Notes: a model not told the origin generated them from the letters alone. A stretch of 64,000 nt of DNA from UBA10649 sp965227045 (GCA_965227045.1 OZ245718.1:2232001-2296000); one strand, 5' to 3'. Numbered from the stretch's first letter, positions 8,529-17,325 are shown. Numbers and translations: made by a program.

Positions 8529-9448
8529 TGCACGTCTGGGTTATCGGGGCAGGAGGCATGCTCGGATCCGCCTTCACCCGCCTCCTGAAGCAGGCCGACG
8601 CTCGGTCATTCGTCGCGACCGCGGTGCCATGGTCCGACCAGCACGAGGCGCGGTCCGTGCTCGTCGCCGACGTGCAGCGATTCGTCGACGAGACCGTGAA
8701 CGAGGACTGGGCGATCATCTGGGCGGCTGGATCCTCCGTCGTCGCGAGCTCGGCTGGCGACACGGCGTCCGAGCTGTCGCTTCTCACCGCGCTGGTCGAC
8801 GCCATCGCCGATACTCACCCGCCCTCCCCCGGCGCGTTCTTCCTGTCTTCCTCGGCTGGCGGCGTGTACGCCGGTTCCGCCGATCCCCCCTTCGACTACG
8901 CGACGCCGGCGCGTCCGATCAGTCCGTACGGCGAGTTGAAGCTGAGCCAGGAACACCAGACTGCCGCCGTTCTCGACGGACGAGTTCCTGTCGTGATCGG
9001 CCGGTTCTCCAATCTCTACGGGCCGCAGCACAACGAGGCCAAGGGCCAGGGCCTGATTCCACTCCTGTGCCTGGCGACGGTGCGCCGCACGCCGCTCAAC
9101 CTGTACGTGTCCATGGACACGGTGCGGGACTACGTCTATGTCGACGACGCTGCGGCCATGGCTTGGGACGCGGTGTGTATGGCAGTCAGCGACGCCGACA
9201 AGCGGACTCGCATAGAAGTCATCGCCAGCGGGCAGCCGACAACGGTCGCCCAGGTCGTCGCGACGGTGCAGAACGTCGCCCACCGACGCGTTCCGCTCGC
9301 GCTCGGCACGCATGCCAGTTCCCAGCATCAGGTCGTCGACCTCCGCCTTGTCCCGAGTGTGGACCTGCTCTCGCGGCAGGCGGCAATGACCACGCTGCCC
9401 AGTGGCATCAAGCTGCTCTTCGACTCGATGGTCGGCCGGGTCAACTGA
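8528..9448 (+). CDS. SDR nucleotide-sugar epimerase/dehydratase
   Basis: 306 residues of the extended SDR type: GAGGMLG at residues 7-13, an SSSAGGVY strand, YGELK (Y134, K138), and YGPQHN after the NLYG strand. This is the general layout of UDP-hexose 4-epimerases, but the first loop is unusual and I cannot give the substrate. Its ATG overlaps the stop of the GT2 gene and its own stop overlaps the next SDR, so the genes form one translational unit. It may act on a CDP- or UDP-sugar of this block. Confidence 0.7.
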   Translation: MHVWVIGAGGMLGSAFTRLLKQADARSFVATAVPWSDQHEARSVLVADVQRFVDETVNEDWAIIWAAGSSVVASSAGDTASELSLLTALVDAIADTHPPSPGAFFLSSSAGGVYAGSADPPFDYATPARPISPYGELKLSQEHQTAAVLDGRVPVVIGRFSNLYGPQHNEAKGQGLIPLLCLATVRRTPLNLYVSMDTVRDYVYVDDAAAMAWDAVCMAVSDADKRTRIEVIASGQPTTVAQVVATVQNVAHRRVPLALGTHASSQHQVVDLRLVPSVDLLSRQAAMTTLPSGIKLLFDSMVGRVN

Positions 9449-10290
9449 TGCGAGTCCTCCTTCTGGGCGGGACGGGGTTCCTCGGCCGGGCAACCGCGCG
9501 TGAACTCGCGGGCGCTGGACACGATGTCGTCGTCGCTTCGCGGGCGGCATCCGCGGACCTTGTTCTCGACCTCGGTGACTCGCAGACGCTCATGGATCAT
9601 CTGGCGAGTGCGCGCTACGACGACGTCGTGAATCTCGCGGGCGCGGGCCTCGAGTCGGGCACCGCGGATCACGCCACCATGCGACGCATCAACTCCGAAC
9701 TGCCCGTCGTGCTCCACGACGTGCTCGCCAGGCTCGATGCCCCGCCGCGCCTCGTGCACGCGGCGAGCAGCACGGAGCGCCTGGCAGGTCAGGCGCTCGA
9801 CGAGTCGGACTACAGCAGGAGCAAGCACGACGGCTCGGTTGCTCTTCGTTCCGCCACTCGCGCGAGCGGGGCAACGGTGACGATCCTCGCCGTCCACAAT
9901 TCGTACGGCCCTGGCCAGCCGTCGCGACGATTCGTCGCATCGATGGCGGCCGGCCTCAACTCCGGCGCTCCCGTCACCCTGAACTACCCGCACCGGATTC
10001 GCGACTTCGTCTTCGTCGATGACGTTGCCGCAAGCATTCGACACGCGCTCGAGCAGCCGAGTACCGGCCTTGCGGAAGCCGAGGTCGGCACCGGAACGGG
10101 CCTGTCGCTGCTCGAGACCGCCCGCGAGATCGCCCAAGCGCTGGGGCACTCGCCCGACCTCGTCCGCATCAACGCCGACCCGCCCGTCGACCCCAACCCC
10201 GTTACCGTGTGCTCGGTGCAGTTCGGCAGTTACGGACTGTGCACGACTGAGTTCCGCGACGGAATACGACGAGCCCTGGAGGCGAGCTGA
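9448..10290 (+). CDS. SDR 4-ketoreductase, RfbS-like (candidate CDP-paratose synthase)
   Basis: 280 residues. GGTGFLG lies at 7-13 and YSRSK gives the catalytic Y122/K126. The short length, the IRDFVFVDDVA strand and the position just before an RfbE-like CDP-paratose 2-epimerase fit a CDP-paratose or CDP-abequose synthase. The frame is open far upstream, but the ATG at 9448 overlaps the previous stop and begins directly with the nucleotide-binding strand, so the extension is rejected. Alternative: an epimerase of another NDP-sugar. Confidence 0.55.
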   Translation: MRVLLLGGTGFLGRATARELAGAGHDVVVASRAASADLVLDLGDSQTLMDHLASARYDDVVNLAGAGLESGTADHATMRRINSELPVVLHDVLARLDAPPRLVHAASSTERLAGQALDESDYSRSKHDGSVALRSATRASGATVTILAVHNSYGPGQPSRRFVASMAAGLNSGAPVTLNYPHRIRDFVFVDDVAASIRHALEQPSTGLAEAEVGTGTGLSLLETAREIAQALGHSPDLVRINADPPVDPNPVTVCSVQFGSYGLCTTEFRDGIRRALEAS

Positions 10291-11291
10291 TGCGCTGGCT
10301 GATCACTGGCGGTGCCGGCTTCATCGGCACAAACCTCGCATCACATCTGGTCGACATCGGCGAGGAGGTCGTCCTCGTCGACGACCTCTCCCGAGACGGA
10401 TCTGAACTCAACGCGGAGTTCCTCGAGCGCTCCTACGGCCTGACCCCGCATCGCGTCGACGTCAGCGACCGCGGCGCCCTCGAATCCCTGCTCGCGGACC
10501 TGCCCGCAATCGATGTCATCGCCCACCTGGCCGGCCAGGTTTCCTTTCTTGCTTCGCTTGAGGATCCGCGCCGCGACTTCGAGGTCAACGCCCTAGGGAC
10601 CCTCAACATCCTCGAGCACGTTCGACTGCGCTCCCCCGAGACCGTGGTCCTCGGCATGAGCTCGAACAAGGTGTACGGCGACCTCACGCAGTTGAGGTAC
10701 GCCGAGGAGCCGACGCGCTACGTGGCACTGGACTACCCGAACGGCTTCGGTGAGGACCTCCCGCTGGCGTTCCACGGTCCGTACGGCTGCTCCAAGGGCA
10801 CCGCTGACCAGTACCTGGCGGACTACGGCCGGATGTTCAACCTGCGGACCGCGAGTCTGCGCCAGTCGTCGGTGTACGGACCGCACCAGCACCCTCGGTC
10901 GGACCAGGGCTGGGTCGCTCACCTCGTCGAGGAGGCCCTTGCCGGCCGCACAATCCGACTCAACGGTGTAGGCAAGCAGGTTCGTGATCTCCTGCACGCA
11001 ACAGACCTGGCACGGCTCTTCGTGCGACTCGCGGCAACCGCCCAGCCCGGCGCTGGACACCAGATCAACGTCGGTGGCGGGGTTGCGAACTCCCTGTCGA
11101 TCCTCGAGCTCTTCTCGTGGCTTGAGGAGTCCGCTGACACTCTCGTGGCCTACGAGACGGGCTCGCCGCGGCCCAGCGACCAGCTCGTGTTCATCTCCGA
11201 CAACGTGTCGGTGAACGACCTCACCGGCTGGACGCCAGGGGTGAGCGTCGAAGCAGGGATCACCGCACTGCTGGAGTCAATCCGCGGTTGA
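10290..11291 (+). CDS. rfbE: RfbE-like CDP-paratose/tyvelose 2-epimerase
   Basis: 333 residues, extended SDR. GGAGFIG at 7-13, SSNKVYGD near 124-131, YGCSK with Y165/K169, then RQSSVYGPHQ and a DQGWVAHLVEEA segment and KQVRDLLHATDL. The DQGW and QVRDxLHAxD motifs are those of CDP-paratose 2-epimerase, which inverts C2 of CDP-paratose to give CDP-tyvelose. The gene lies next to rfbF, rfbG and rfbH, which make the precursor, and directly follows a reductase candidate. Final gene of the 7521-11291 operon. The substrate could differ in detail from the Salmonella enzyme. Confidence 0.72.
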   Translation: MRWLITGGAGFIGTNLASHLVDIGEEVVLVDDLSRDGSELNAEFLERSYGLTPHRVDVSDRGALESLLADLPAIDVIAHLAGQVSFLASLEDPRRDFEVNALGTLNILEHVRLRSPETVVLGMSSNKVYGDLTQLRYAEEPTRYVALDYPNGFGEDLPLAFHGPYGCSKGTADQYLADYGRMFNLRTASLRQSSVYGPHQHPRSDQGWVAHLVEEALAGRTIRLNGVGKQVRDLLHATDLARLFVRLAATAQPGAGHQINVGGGVANSLSILELFSWLEESADTLVAYETGSPRPSDQLVFISDNVSVNDLTGWTPGVSVEAGITALLESIRG

Positions 11292-11301
11292 GCGCAACCG
11301 C
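11284..11301. terminator. hairpin spanning two convergent stop codons
   Basis: GCGGTTG-AGCG-CAACCGC is a perfect 7-bp stem with a 4-nt loop. It covers the TGA stop of the epimerase gene and reaches the stop of the converging rfbF. It has no T-run on either side, so it would be a bidirectional stem-only terminator. Confidence 0.45.
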
Positions 11302-12071
11302 TACCAGTTCTTCCATGGGGCGTCGTCACTCGACCAGAGGTCGTTGAGCAGCTTCGATTCGCGGAAGGTGTCCATCGGCTGCCAGAACCCGTCATGCCGG
11401 AACGCCGACAACTGCCTGGCCCCCGCCAGGTCGACAAGCGGGCCCTGCTCGAGCACGCAGTCGGCATCGAAGTAGCTCAGCGCCTGCGGCTGGAAGATGA
11501 TGAACCCGATGTTGATCCAGCCGTCGAGAGTCGGCTTCTCGCGGAACTGTGTGACCTCCCCGCCATCACCCACGTCCAAGACCCCGAACCGGCTGGTCGG
11601 CTGGACTGTTGTCACCGTGGCCAACGTGCCCGACCTCGTGTGGAACTCGCGCAGCGCGTCGATGTCCACGTTCGCTAAACCGTCGCCGTAGGTCACCAGG
11701 AACGGCTCGTCGTCGAGGTACTTGGCGGCGCGAAACACCCGACCGCCGGTCATGGTGTCGTCACCGGTGAACGCGACGGTGACCTGCCAGCTCGCCTCAT
11801 CGTGGGCGCCGTGGAAGACCAAGGAGTCGCGGTTGCCGAGTTCAACCGTGAAGTCGTTGCTCTGCGCCTCGTAGTTGAGGAAGTACTCCTTGATCATCGA
11901 GCTCTTGTAGCCCGTCGCGACGATGAACTCGGTGATGCCGTAGCCGGAGAGGTTCTTCATGATGTGCCACAGGATCGGGCGGCCGCCGACCTCGACCATG
12001 GGCTTGGGTCGGAACTCAGTCTCCTCGCGGATCCGAGTCCCCAGACCGCCAGCGAGGAGCACTGCCTTCAT
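11301..12071 (-). CDS. rfbF: glucose-1-phosphate cytidylyltransferase
   Basis: 256 residues, the normal length for RfbF/AscA/DdhA. MKAVLLAGGLGTRI holds the nucleotide-binding signature and the EETEFRPKPMVEVGG segment is characteristic of the CTP-using enzyme, as is the YGDGLAN metal site. It converts glucose 1-phosphate and CTP to CDP-glucose, the first step of the CDP-3,6-dideoxyhexose route. The ATG at 12071 has GGAGG 7 nt upstream; an in-frame extension to 12098 lacks this. It is transcribed away from rfbH and rfbG, from a shared intergenic region of about 100 bp. Confidence 0.92.
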   Translation of the reverse strand: MKAVLLAGGLGTRIREETEFRPKPMVEVGGRPILWHIMKNLSGYGITEFIVATGYKSSMIKEYFLNYEAQSNDFTVELGNRDSLVFHGAHDEASWQVTVAFTGDDTMTGGRVFRAAKYLDDEPFLVTYGDGLANVDIDALREFHTRSGTLATVTTVQPTSRFGVLDVGDGGEVTQFREKPTLDGWINIGFIIFQPQALSYFDADCVLEQGPLVDLAGARQLSAFRHDGFWQPMDTFRESKLLNDLWSSDDAPWKNW

Positions 12072-12106
12072 CGACGAACCTCCGACATCGCTGGACAACG
12101 GGAAGG

Positions 12107-12112
12107 ACTCTA
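12107..12112 (-). promoter_or_regulatory. -10 box TAGAGT for rfbF
   Basis: TAGAGT on the minus strand predicts transcription from about 12100 and a leader of about 30 nt that includes GGAGG at 12079-12083. Confidence 0.35.
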
Positions 12113-12158
12113 CTCACACGAAGTATCGCCAATGAGAGCGAAGTGCGAGGCAAGCCGC

Positions 12159-12164
12159 GATACT
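12159..12164 (+). promoter_or_regulatory. -10 box GATACT, leaderless, for the 12172 GT2
   Basis: GATACT is followed by 7 nt and GTG at 12172. It departs from TANNNT at the first base but keeps the A2 and T6 positions. Confidence 0.4.
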
Positions 12165-12171
12165 TCGGCGC

Positions 12172-12888
12172 GTGGAACGCCGATCACTTGCAGTTGTCCT
12201 TCCGTCCTTCGACGAGGAGGAGAACCTGCGGAGCCTGCTCCCAGAACTCTCGGCAGTTCTCGCCGGAATCGACAACTGCGACTCCACGATCTACGTGGTC
12301 GTGCGATCTCATCCGGATGCAACGGCACTCGACGAGATTCGCAACCTCGGCGCGAACCCCGTCATCCGTGGCCCGAGTGACTCGTTCGGCGACGCCATTC
12401 GAAGCGGCATCGCCAGCGTCCCTACCGACGTCGAGTTCGTCATCTTCATGGACGCCGACGGCTCGCACCCGCCCGAGACGATTCCGCGCCTGCTCGAGTT
12501 CGCCGACTCGCACGATGTCGTCGTCGCCAGTCGTTACGTCAGCGGTGGCCAGTCGGACTACGGACCGGTCCTGCGCGGAATGAGCCGCTCGCTGAACCTG
12601 TGCTTCCGGATGGTCCTGGGCATCGACTGCAAGGACGTGTCGACCAACTTCAAGCTCTACAAGCGCGCACAGCTCCAGGCGATCACCCTGACCTGCGACA
12701 AGTTCGACGTGGTCGAGGAGATCCTGTTCCGCCTGCAGCGCCTCGTGGGCAAGAAGTCCTTTCGGGTTCACGAGGTGCCAGATCGCTTCCACGAGCGCAG
12801 ATCCGGCAGCTCAAAGCGTCAGCTCGGCCCCTTCGTTGTCTCGTACGTCGTCACCCTCGTGCGCCTCCGGACGACCTCGGGCAACTAG
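12172..12888 (+). CDS. DPM1-like GT2 without membrane anchor
   Basis: 238 residues beginning LAVVLPSFDEEENL, with MDADGSHPP (metal site near residue 100) and the FKLYKR segment common in dolichol-phosphate-mannose-synthase-like enzymes. There are no membrane helices, so it would need a partner or peripheral binding to reach polyprenyl phosphate. It starts at a GTG that has a -10 box 7 nt upstream. It sits between rfbF and rfbH in the CDP-sugar block, which suggests, without proving, that it uses a CDP-deoxysugar. Confidence 0.8.
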   Translation: MERRSLAVVLPSFDEEENLRSLLPELSAVLAGIDNCDSTIYVVVRSHPDATALDEIRNLGANPVIRGPSDSFGDAIRSGIASVPTDVEFVIFMDADGSHPPETIPRLLEFADSHDVVVASRYVSGGQSDYGPVLRGMSRSLNLCFRMVLGIDCKDVSTNFKLYKRAQLQAITLTCDKFDVVEEILFRLQRLVGKKSFRVHEVPDRFHERRSGSSKRQLGPFVVSYVVTLVRLRTTSGN

Positions 12889-12891
12889 GCT
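12886..12891 (+). promoter_or_regulatory. -10 box TAGGCT for rfbH, containing upstream stop codon
   Basis: TAGGCT starts with the TAG stop of the GT2 gene. Transcription would start near 12898 and the leader would carry GGAGGA at 12912-12917 ahead of the GTG at 12926. Confidence 0.4.
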
Positions 12892-12925
12892 GGGCAGTCG
12901 ACTGCATCAGTGGAGGACTCGTCCG

Positions 12926-14245
12926 GTGGTTGATCCACAACAGGTACTGCGGGACAAGATCCTCGCCGACGTTCGTACATACGCCGAGGAAGCCCTTCGG
13001 CCTTCGGAGTTCATCCCCGGAACCTCGACCGTTCCCGTGTCGGGCAAGGTGCTCGATCCGGCCGACTTCGCCTCACTGGTCGACTCCAGCCTCGATGGCT
13101 GGCTGACCGCGGGCCGCTTCACGGAGAAGTTCCAGCGAGCCCTCGCCCGATACGTCGGAACCCGTGCTTCGGTCTTCGTCAACAGCGGCTCGAGCGCGAA
13201 CCTGGTCGCGCTCAGCGCGCTCACGAGTCCGAAACTGCACAAGCGCGCACTGAAGGAAGGCGATGAGGTCCTCACTGTCGCCATGGGGTTCCCCACGACG
13301 GTGAACCCGATCCTGCAGAACCGCTTGAAGCCGGTCATGGTGGACGTCGAACTCGGCACCTATGACGCGATTCCCGACCGGCTGCGCGAGGCGGTGGGTC
13401 CGAAAACCCGCGCGATCATGATGGCGCACACGCTCGGCAACCCGTTCGACCTCGGTGTCGTCCAGGAGTTGTGCAAGGAGCACGGGCTGTGGCTCATCGA
13501 GGACTCATGCGATGCGCTCGGTTCCACGTACAACGGCAAGCGCACCGGCAGCTTCGGCGACACGGCCACCGTGAGCTTCTACCCCGCCCATCACATCACC
13601 ACGGGCGAGGGTGGGGCCGTGTTCGTGAAGTCGCCACTGGTCAAGAAGCAGGTCGAGTCCTTCCGCGACTGGGGCCGTGACTGCTACTGCGAGACCGGGC
13701 ACGACAACACGTGCCTCAAGCGCTTCGAATGGCAGCTCGGTGACCTGCCGCTCGGTTACGACCACAAGTACATCTACAGCCACATCGGCTACAACCTCAA
13801 GGCCACCGATATGCAGGCCGCCCTGGGGCTCTCCCAGCTCGACAAGCTCGACGGCTTCGTCGCGCGCCGCAAGGAGAACTTCGAGCACCTGTCGAAGCGC
13901 CTCGCCGGGCACGAGGCACTGATCCTGCCCAGGGCAACGCCGAACTCGGATCCGTCATGGTTCGGCTTCCCGATCACGCTGACCCCCGAGTACCCCGTGG
14001 ATCGCGAGGAGCTGATGCGGTTCCTCGATTCACGACATATCGGCACCCGCCTGATGTTCGCCGGGAACATCCTGCGCCAGCCCGCCTATCGGAACATCGA
14101 CGTGCGAATCGTGGGCGACCTCACGAACACCGACATCGTCATGAACCGCACCTTCTGGGTCGGTGTATACCCGGGGCTCACCGTTCCGATGCTCGACTTC
14201 ATCGCGGACTCCATCCTCGAATTCGTCGACAAGGCCAAGGCCTAG
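12926..14245 (+). CDS. rfbH: CDP-4-keto-6-deoxyglucose 3-dehydrase (E1), [2Fe-2S] PMP enzyme
   Basis: 439 residues of the DegT/DnrJ/EryC1 fold. The usual PLP lysine is replaced by His in FYPAHHITTGEGG (H222), the hallmark of the PMP-dependent C3 dehydrase RfbH/AscC/DdhC. The known iron-sulfur motif C-X57-C-X1-C-X7-C is matched exactly by C195, C253, C255 and C263. It removes the C3 hydroxyl of CDP-4-keto-6-deoxyglucose and needs electrons from an E3 reductase (RfbI/AscD), which I do not see in this window. The GTG at 12926 follows GGAGGA by 8 nt; a longer frame to 12836 would overlap the GT2 gene. Confidence 0.95.
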   Translation: MVDPQQVLRDKILADVRTYAEEALRPSEFIPGTSTVPVSGKVLDPADFASLVDSSLDGWLTAGRFTEKFQRALARYVGTRASVFVNSGSSANLVALSALTSPKLHKRALKEGDEVLTVAMGFPTTVNPILQNRLKPVMVDVELGTYDAIPDRLREAVGPKTRAIMMAHTLGNPFDLGVVQELCKEHGLWLIEDSCDALGSTYNGKRTGSFGDTATVSFYPAHHITTGEGGAVFVKSPLVKKQVESFRDWGRDCYCETGHDNTCLKRFEWQLGDLPLGYDHKYIYSHIGYNLKATDMQAALGLSQLDKLDGFVARRKENFEHLSKRLAGHEALILPRATPNSDPSWFGFPITLTPEYPVDREELMRFLDSRHIGTRLMFAGNILRQPAYRNIDVRIVGDLTNTDIVMNRTFWVGVYPGLTVPMLDFIADSILEFVDKAKA

Positions 14246-14247
14246 GC

Positions 14248-15261
14248 ATGCACTACCTCGTCACCGGGCACACGGGCTTCAAGGGCGCCTGGCTGACGAT
14301 GATGCTCGCCAATGCCGGGCACCGCGTGTCCGGCATCTCGCTCGATCCGGTCGAGGGTGCGCTCTACGAGGTCGCGCGCGTGGGCGAACTCGTCGATCAC
14401 GACTTCCGCCTCGATATTCGAGACGCCGAATCCGTCCGCACGGCCCTCGCCGACACGAGCCCCGATGTCGTCATCCACATGGCAGCCCAGCCATTGGTGC
14501 GCGAGTCGTACGCGAGCCCCCGCTGGACGATGGAGACGAATGTCATGGGGACGTTCAACGTCCTCGACGCGGTCGCCGCTACCGAATCGGTTGCCGCACA
14601 GGTGATCATCACGACAGACAAGGTCTACCGAAACGTCAATCAGGTGGCCGGATACGTCGAGTCTGATGCCCTCGGCGGACACGATCCATACAGCGCCTCG
14701 AAGGCGATGGCCGACCTCCTCACGCAGTCGTGGACGGCGAGCTTCCCCGGCTGTCCGACAGCCATCGCCCGCGCCGGGAATGTGATCGGCGGCGGTGACG
14801 TGAGCACAGACAGACTGCTGCCCGATCTGCTCCATGCATTCTCGACCGGCCGCACCGCCGAGATCCGCTTCCCCGATGCGGTTCGGCCGTGGCAGCACGT
14901 GCTCGACTGCCTCAACGGCTACGCGATGCTCGCGGAGGCCGTACTTGCCGGCGACGGTGCCGGGCAGTGGAACTTCGGACCCGGCCCGGAGAGTTTCGTC
15001 ACCGTCGGCGCGGTCGCCGATCTCGCAGCCGGCATGTGGGGCGACGGCGCGGCGTGGCAGCCGACTCCCGGCGATCACCCGCACGAAGCCGAGCTCCTGG
15101 CCCTCGACGCCACGAAGGCGAGGACTGAGCTCGGCTGGCGCGACCGGCTCACCTTCGTCGAGTCACTCGAGTGGACCGTCGACTGGACCTCTCGCGCTGC
15201 CAAGGGCGAGGACGCGCGCGCGCTGTGCGAATCCCAGCTACGTGCGTTCCTGTCCCGCTGA
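14248..15261 (+). CDS. rfbG: CDP-glucose 4,6-dehydratase
   Basis: 337 residues, extended SDR. TGHTGFKGAW at 6-15 is the RfbG-type Rossmann signature, followed by HMAAQPLVRESY, TTDKVYRN (122-129) and YSASK (Y148, K152). The ARAGNVIGGGD and DAVRPWQHVLDCL segments are also typical. It makes CDP-4-keto-6-deoxyglucose from CDP-glucose, the substrate of RfbH encoded just upstream (2-nt gap). RfbF, RfbG and RfbH thus form a complete set up to the 3-deoxygenation. Confidence 0.93.
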   Translation: MHYLVTGHTGFKGAWLTMMLANAGHRVSGISLDPVEGALYEVARVGELVDHDFRLDIRDAESVRTALADTSPDVVIHMAAQPLVRESYASPRWTMETNVMGTFNVLDAVAATESVAAQVIITTDKVYRNVNQVAGYVESDALGGHDPYSASKAMADLLTQSWTASFPGCPTAIARAGNVIGGGDVSTDRLLPDLLHAFSTGRTAEIRFPDAVRPWQHVLDCLNGYAMLAEAVLAGDGAGQWNFGPGPESFVTVGAVADLAAGMWGDGAAWQPTPGDHPHEAELLALDATKARTELGWRDRLTFVESLEWTVDWTSRAAKGEDARALCESQLRAFLSR

Positions 15262-15270
15262 CGGCTGGCC

Positions 15271-17325
15271 ATGAGCCACGATCCTGATGCCGTCACACTG
15301 ACGCGCGATGGCCAGCCGAGCCTTCGAACGGCAAGGCGCCTCGACATTCAGGGCCTTCGAGCTGTTGCCGTCCTCGCGGTCGTACTGTTCCACGCCGGCC
15401 TTCCGGTACCCGGCGGCTTCGTCGGAGTCGACGTCTTCTTCGTCATCTCCGGCTTCGTTATCACCGCGATGCTCCTCCGAGAACGGGGACGTCACGGACG
15501 CATCGACCTAGCGACCTTCTACATCCGGCGATTCAAACGGCTCACTCCCGCGCTTGCCGTGATGGTCAGCTTCACGATGATCGCTTCCCTGTTCGTCCTC
15601 TCCCCATTCGGCTCGCAGCAGGTGGCGGCCAAGACAGCGATCGGCGCGATGCTGTGGGTGGCGAACTTCGTTATCGCGTCAACGACCGGCGGTTACTTCG
15701 ACGCCCCGTCGTCATTCAACCCGCTGCTCAACACCTGGTCGTTGTCGGTGGAGGAGCAGTTCTACCTGATCTTCCCCGCGTTGCTCATCCTCGGCTGGGC
15801 GCTGGCGCGACGCCGGTTCCGCGCGGCGCCGGCGCTGATCATCACAACCGTTCTGGTGGGCTCGCTGATGCTCGCCGTCGCGACGTCGCTCGGCCATCAG
15901 CTGCCGCAGCTCGTCACCTGGACCGGGTTCTTCTCGCCTGCGAGCCGCGCGTGGGAGTTTGCCGCGGGAGCCCTGCTGGCACTCGCCGTGCAGCGAGGCG
16001 TGGCGTCGACACGCGTCACGGCGATCGGCTCCGGTGCCCTCGGAACCCTTGGACTGCTCGCCAGCCTCTGGCTCATCACCGACGCAACCCCGTTTCCCGG
16101 CGTGTGGACGCTGCTGCCCGTTGTCAGCACCGCGCTGCTTCTCTTCGCCGGTAGCGGCGCGCGAAATCCGGTTTCGTCTGCCCTCTCGTTCCGACCGGTC
16201 GTGAGCCTGGGCAACCTCTCCTACTCCTGGTACCTGTGGCACTGGCCGCTGATTGTGCTCGCGTCAGTGATCTGGCCCGGATCGGTCTGGGTTCTCGTGA
16301 CAGCCGCGGTCGTGTCGTTGGCCCCTGCCGCCGCGTCCTATGCCTTCATCGAGCAGCCCATCCGCGGACTGGTGCATGTCAGTCGCAAGCATCTGGTCCA
16401 GATCGTCGCGTGGACCCTGCTGCCTCCGCTCGCGCTCGCCGGAGGGCTGTGGCTCGCATCTGCGAATTCCTATTGGAACTCCAGCGTCCGGGACTTCCTG
16501 AGCCCCGACGCGCAAATGCCGAGCGGGTTCGAGGCAGAGAGTTGCATCTCGACGAAGCCATTCGCGAACCGCGACTTCGCGCACTGCGCCTGGAATGCGC
16601 AGGCGACCGGTACTCCGATCTATCTCGTCGGTGACTCCAACGCCATACATTTCAGCGACGGGCTGATCGAAGCCGCCGAAGAACTCGGTCGACCGATCAC
16701 GGCGCTCGGCAACTCCGGCTGCCCGTTCATCGATGTGTACCTCGGCAGGCTGAGTGATCCCGCCCTCGAGACGCAGTGCCGAGCGAACTACGAGGCTCTG
16801 CTCGCCTGGGTCATGGAGCAAGCGCCTGGGGTCGTCGTAATCGGCGGCGTCGACCGATACTGGCGAGACGCGGACTACCTGGTCGGCTCGTCCCCCGATC
16901 TCACTGGCGCGACCCTTGTCGCCAACCCTGCAGAGCTCGAGGCTGGTCTCGAACGAACCATCGCTGCTCTGGAGTCCACCGGTCATGAGGTGGTGCTCGT
17001 CCAGACGATCCCGCACTACACCGCGGAGCCGTACGCGACACGCGTGTCCCAGTGCAGCGTGTGGAGCCTGTCGCGTGGCGGGTGCGGAGTTGACATGCCA
17101 CGTGAGTTTGCGAGCCAGTGGCAGGCAACGGCGCGCGCCGGCCTCACCGCAGCGTCGACTGCGACAGGCGCGACCCTCGTCGACCTCTGGCCCTTCTTCT
17201 GCGACTCGGCCACGTGCTCCACTTCTAAGGATGGAGTCATGGTCTACAAGTCAGATGGTTTCCACCTGACCAGGACGGGAAGCCTCATGCTCGCACCAGA
17301 GTGGAAACGCATCCTGTCCCCGTAG
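15271..17325 (+). CDS. acyltransferase 3 (OafA/YrhL type) with C-terminal SGNH domain
   Basis: 684 residues. The N-terminal half starts LDIQGLRAVAVLAVVLFHAGLP and contains about ten helices with the GVDVFFVISGF and FYxRRFKRLxPA segments of acyltransferase 3. From about residue 440 an extracytoplasmic SGNH hydrolase-like domain follows (LVGDSN block; DGFHLTRTG with the Asp-x-x-His pair). Such proteins O-acetylate surface sugars. It follows rfbG by 9 nt and may modify the dideoxyhexose-containing glycan. It is a paralogue of 36176-38278. Confidence 0.9.
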   Translation: MSHDPDAVTLTRDGQPSLRTARRLDIQGLRAVAVLAVVLFHAGLPVPGGFVGVDVFFVISGFVITAMLLRERGRHGRIDLATFYIRRFKRLTPALAVMVSFTMIASLFVLSPFGSQQVAAKTAIGAMLWVANFVIASTTGGYFDAPSSFNPLLNTWSLSVEEQFYLIFPALLILGWALARRRFRAAPALIITTVLVGSLMLAVATSLGHQLPQLVTWTGFFSPASRAWEFAAGALLALAVQRGVASTRVTAIGSGALGTLGLLASLWLITDATPFPGVWTLLPVVSTALLLFAGSGARNPVSSALSFRPVVSLGNLSYSWYLWHWPLIVLASVIWPGSVWVLVTAAVVSLAPAAASYAFIEQPIRGLVHVSRKHLVQIVAWTLLPPLALAGGLWLASANSYWNSSVRDFLSPDAQMPSGFEAESCISTKPFANRDFAHCAWNAQATGTPIYLVGDSNAIHFSDGLIEAAEELGRPITALGNSGCPFIDVYLGRLSDPALETQCRANYEALLAWVMEQAPGVVVIGGVDRYWRDADYLVGSSPDLTGATLVANPAELEAGLERTIAALESTGHEVVLVQTIPHYTAEPYATRVSQCSVWSLSRGGCGVDMPREFASQWQATARAGLTAASTATGATLVDLWPFFCDSATCSTSKDGVMVYKSDGFHLTRTGSLMLAPEWKRILSP

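Noticed and set aside
8629..9447. Long in-frame extension upstream of the SDR at 9448
   Set aside because: It is the antiparallel-free shadow of the SDR at 8528 in another frame: arginine-rich and without family motifs. The ATG at 9448 starts directly with the nucleotide-binding strand.
12926..14245. Reading the DegT-like protein as a plain sugar aminotransferase
   Set aside because: The PLP lysine is replaced by His and all four cluster cysteines are spaced as in E1, so it is a dehydrase.
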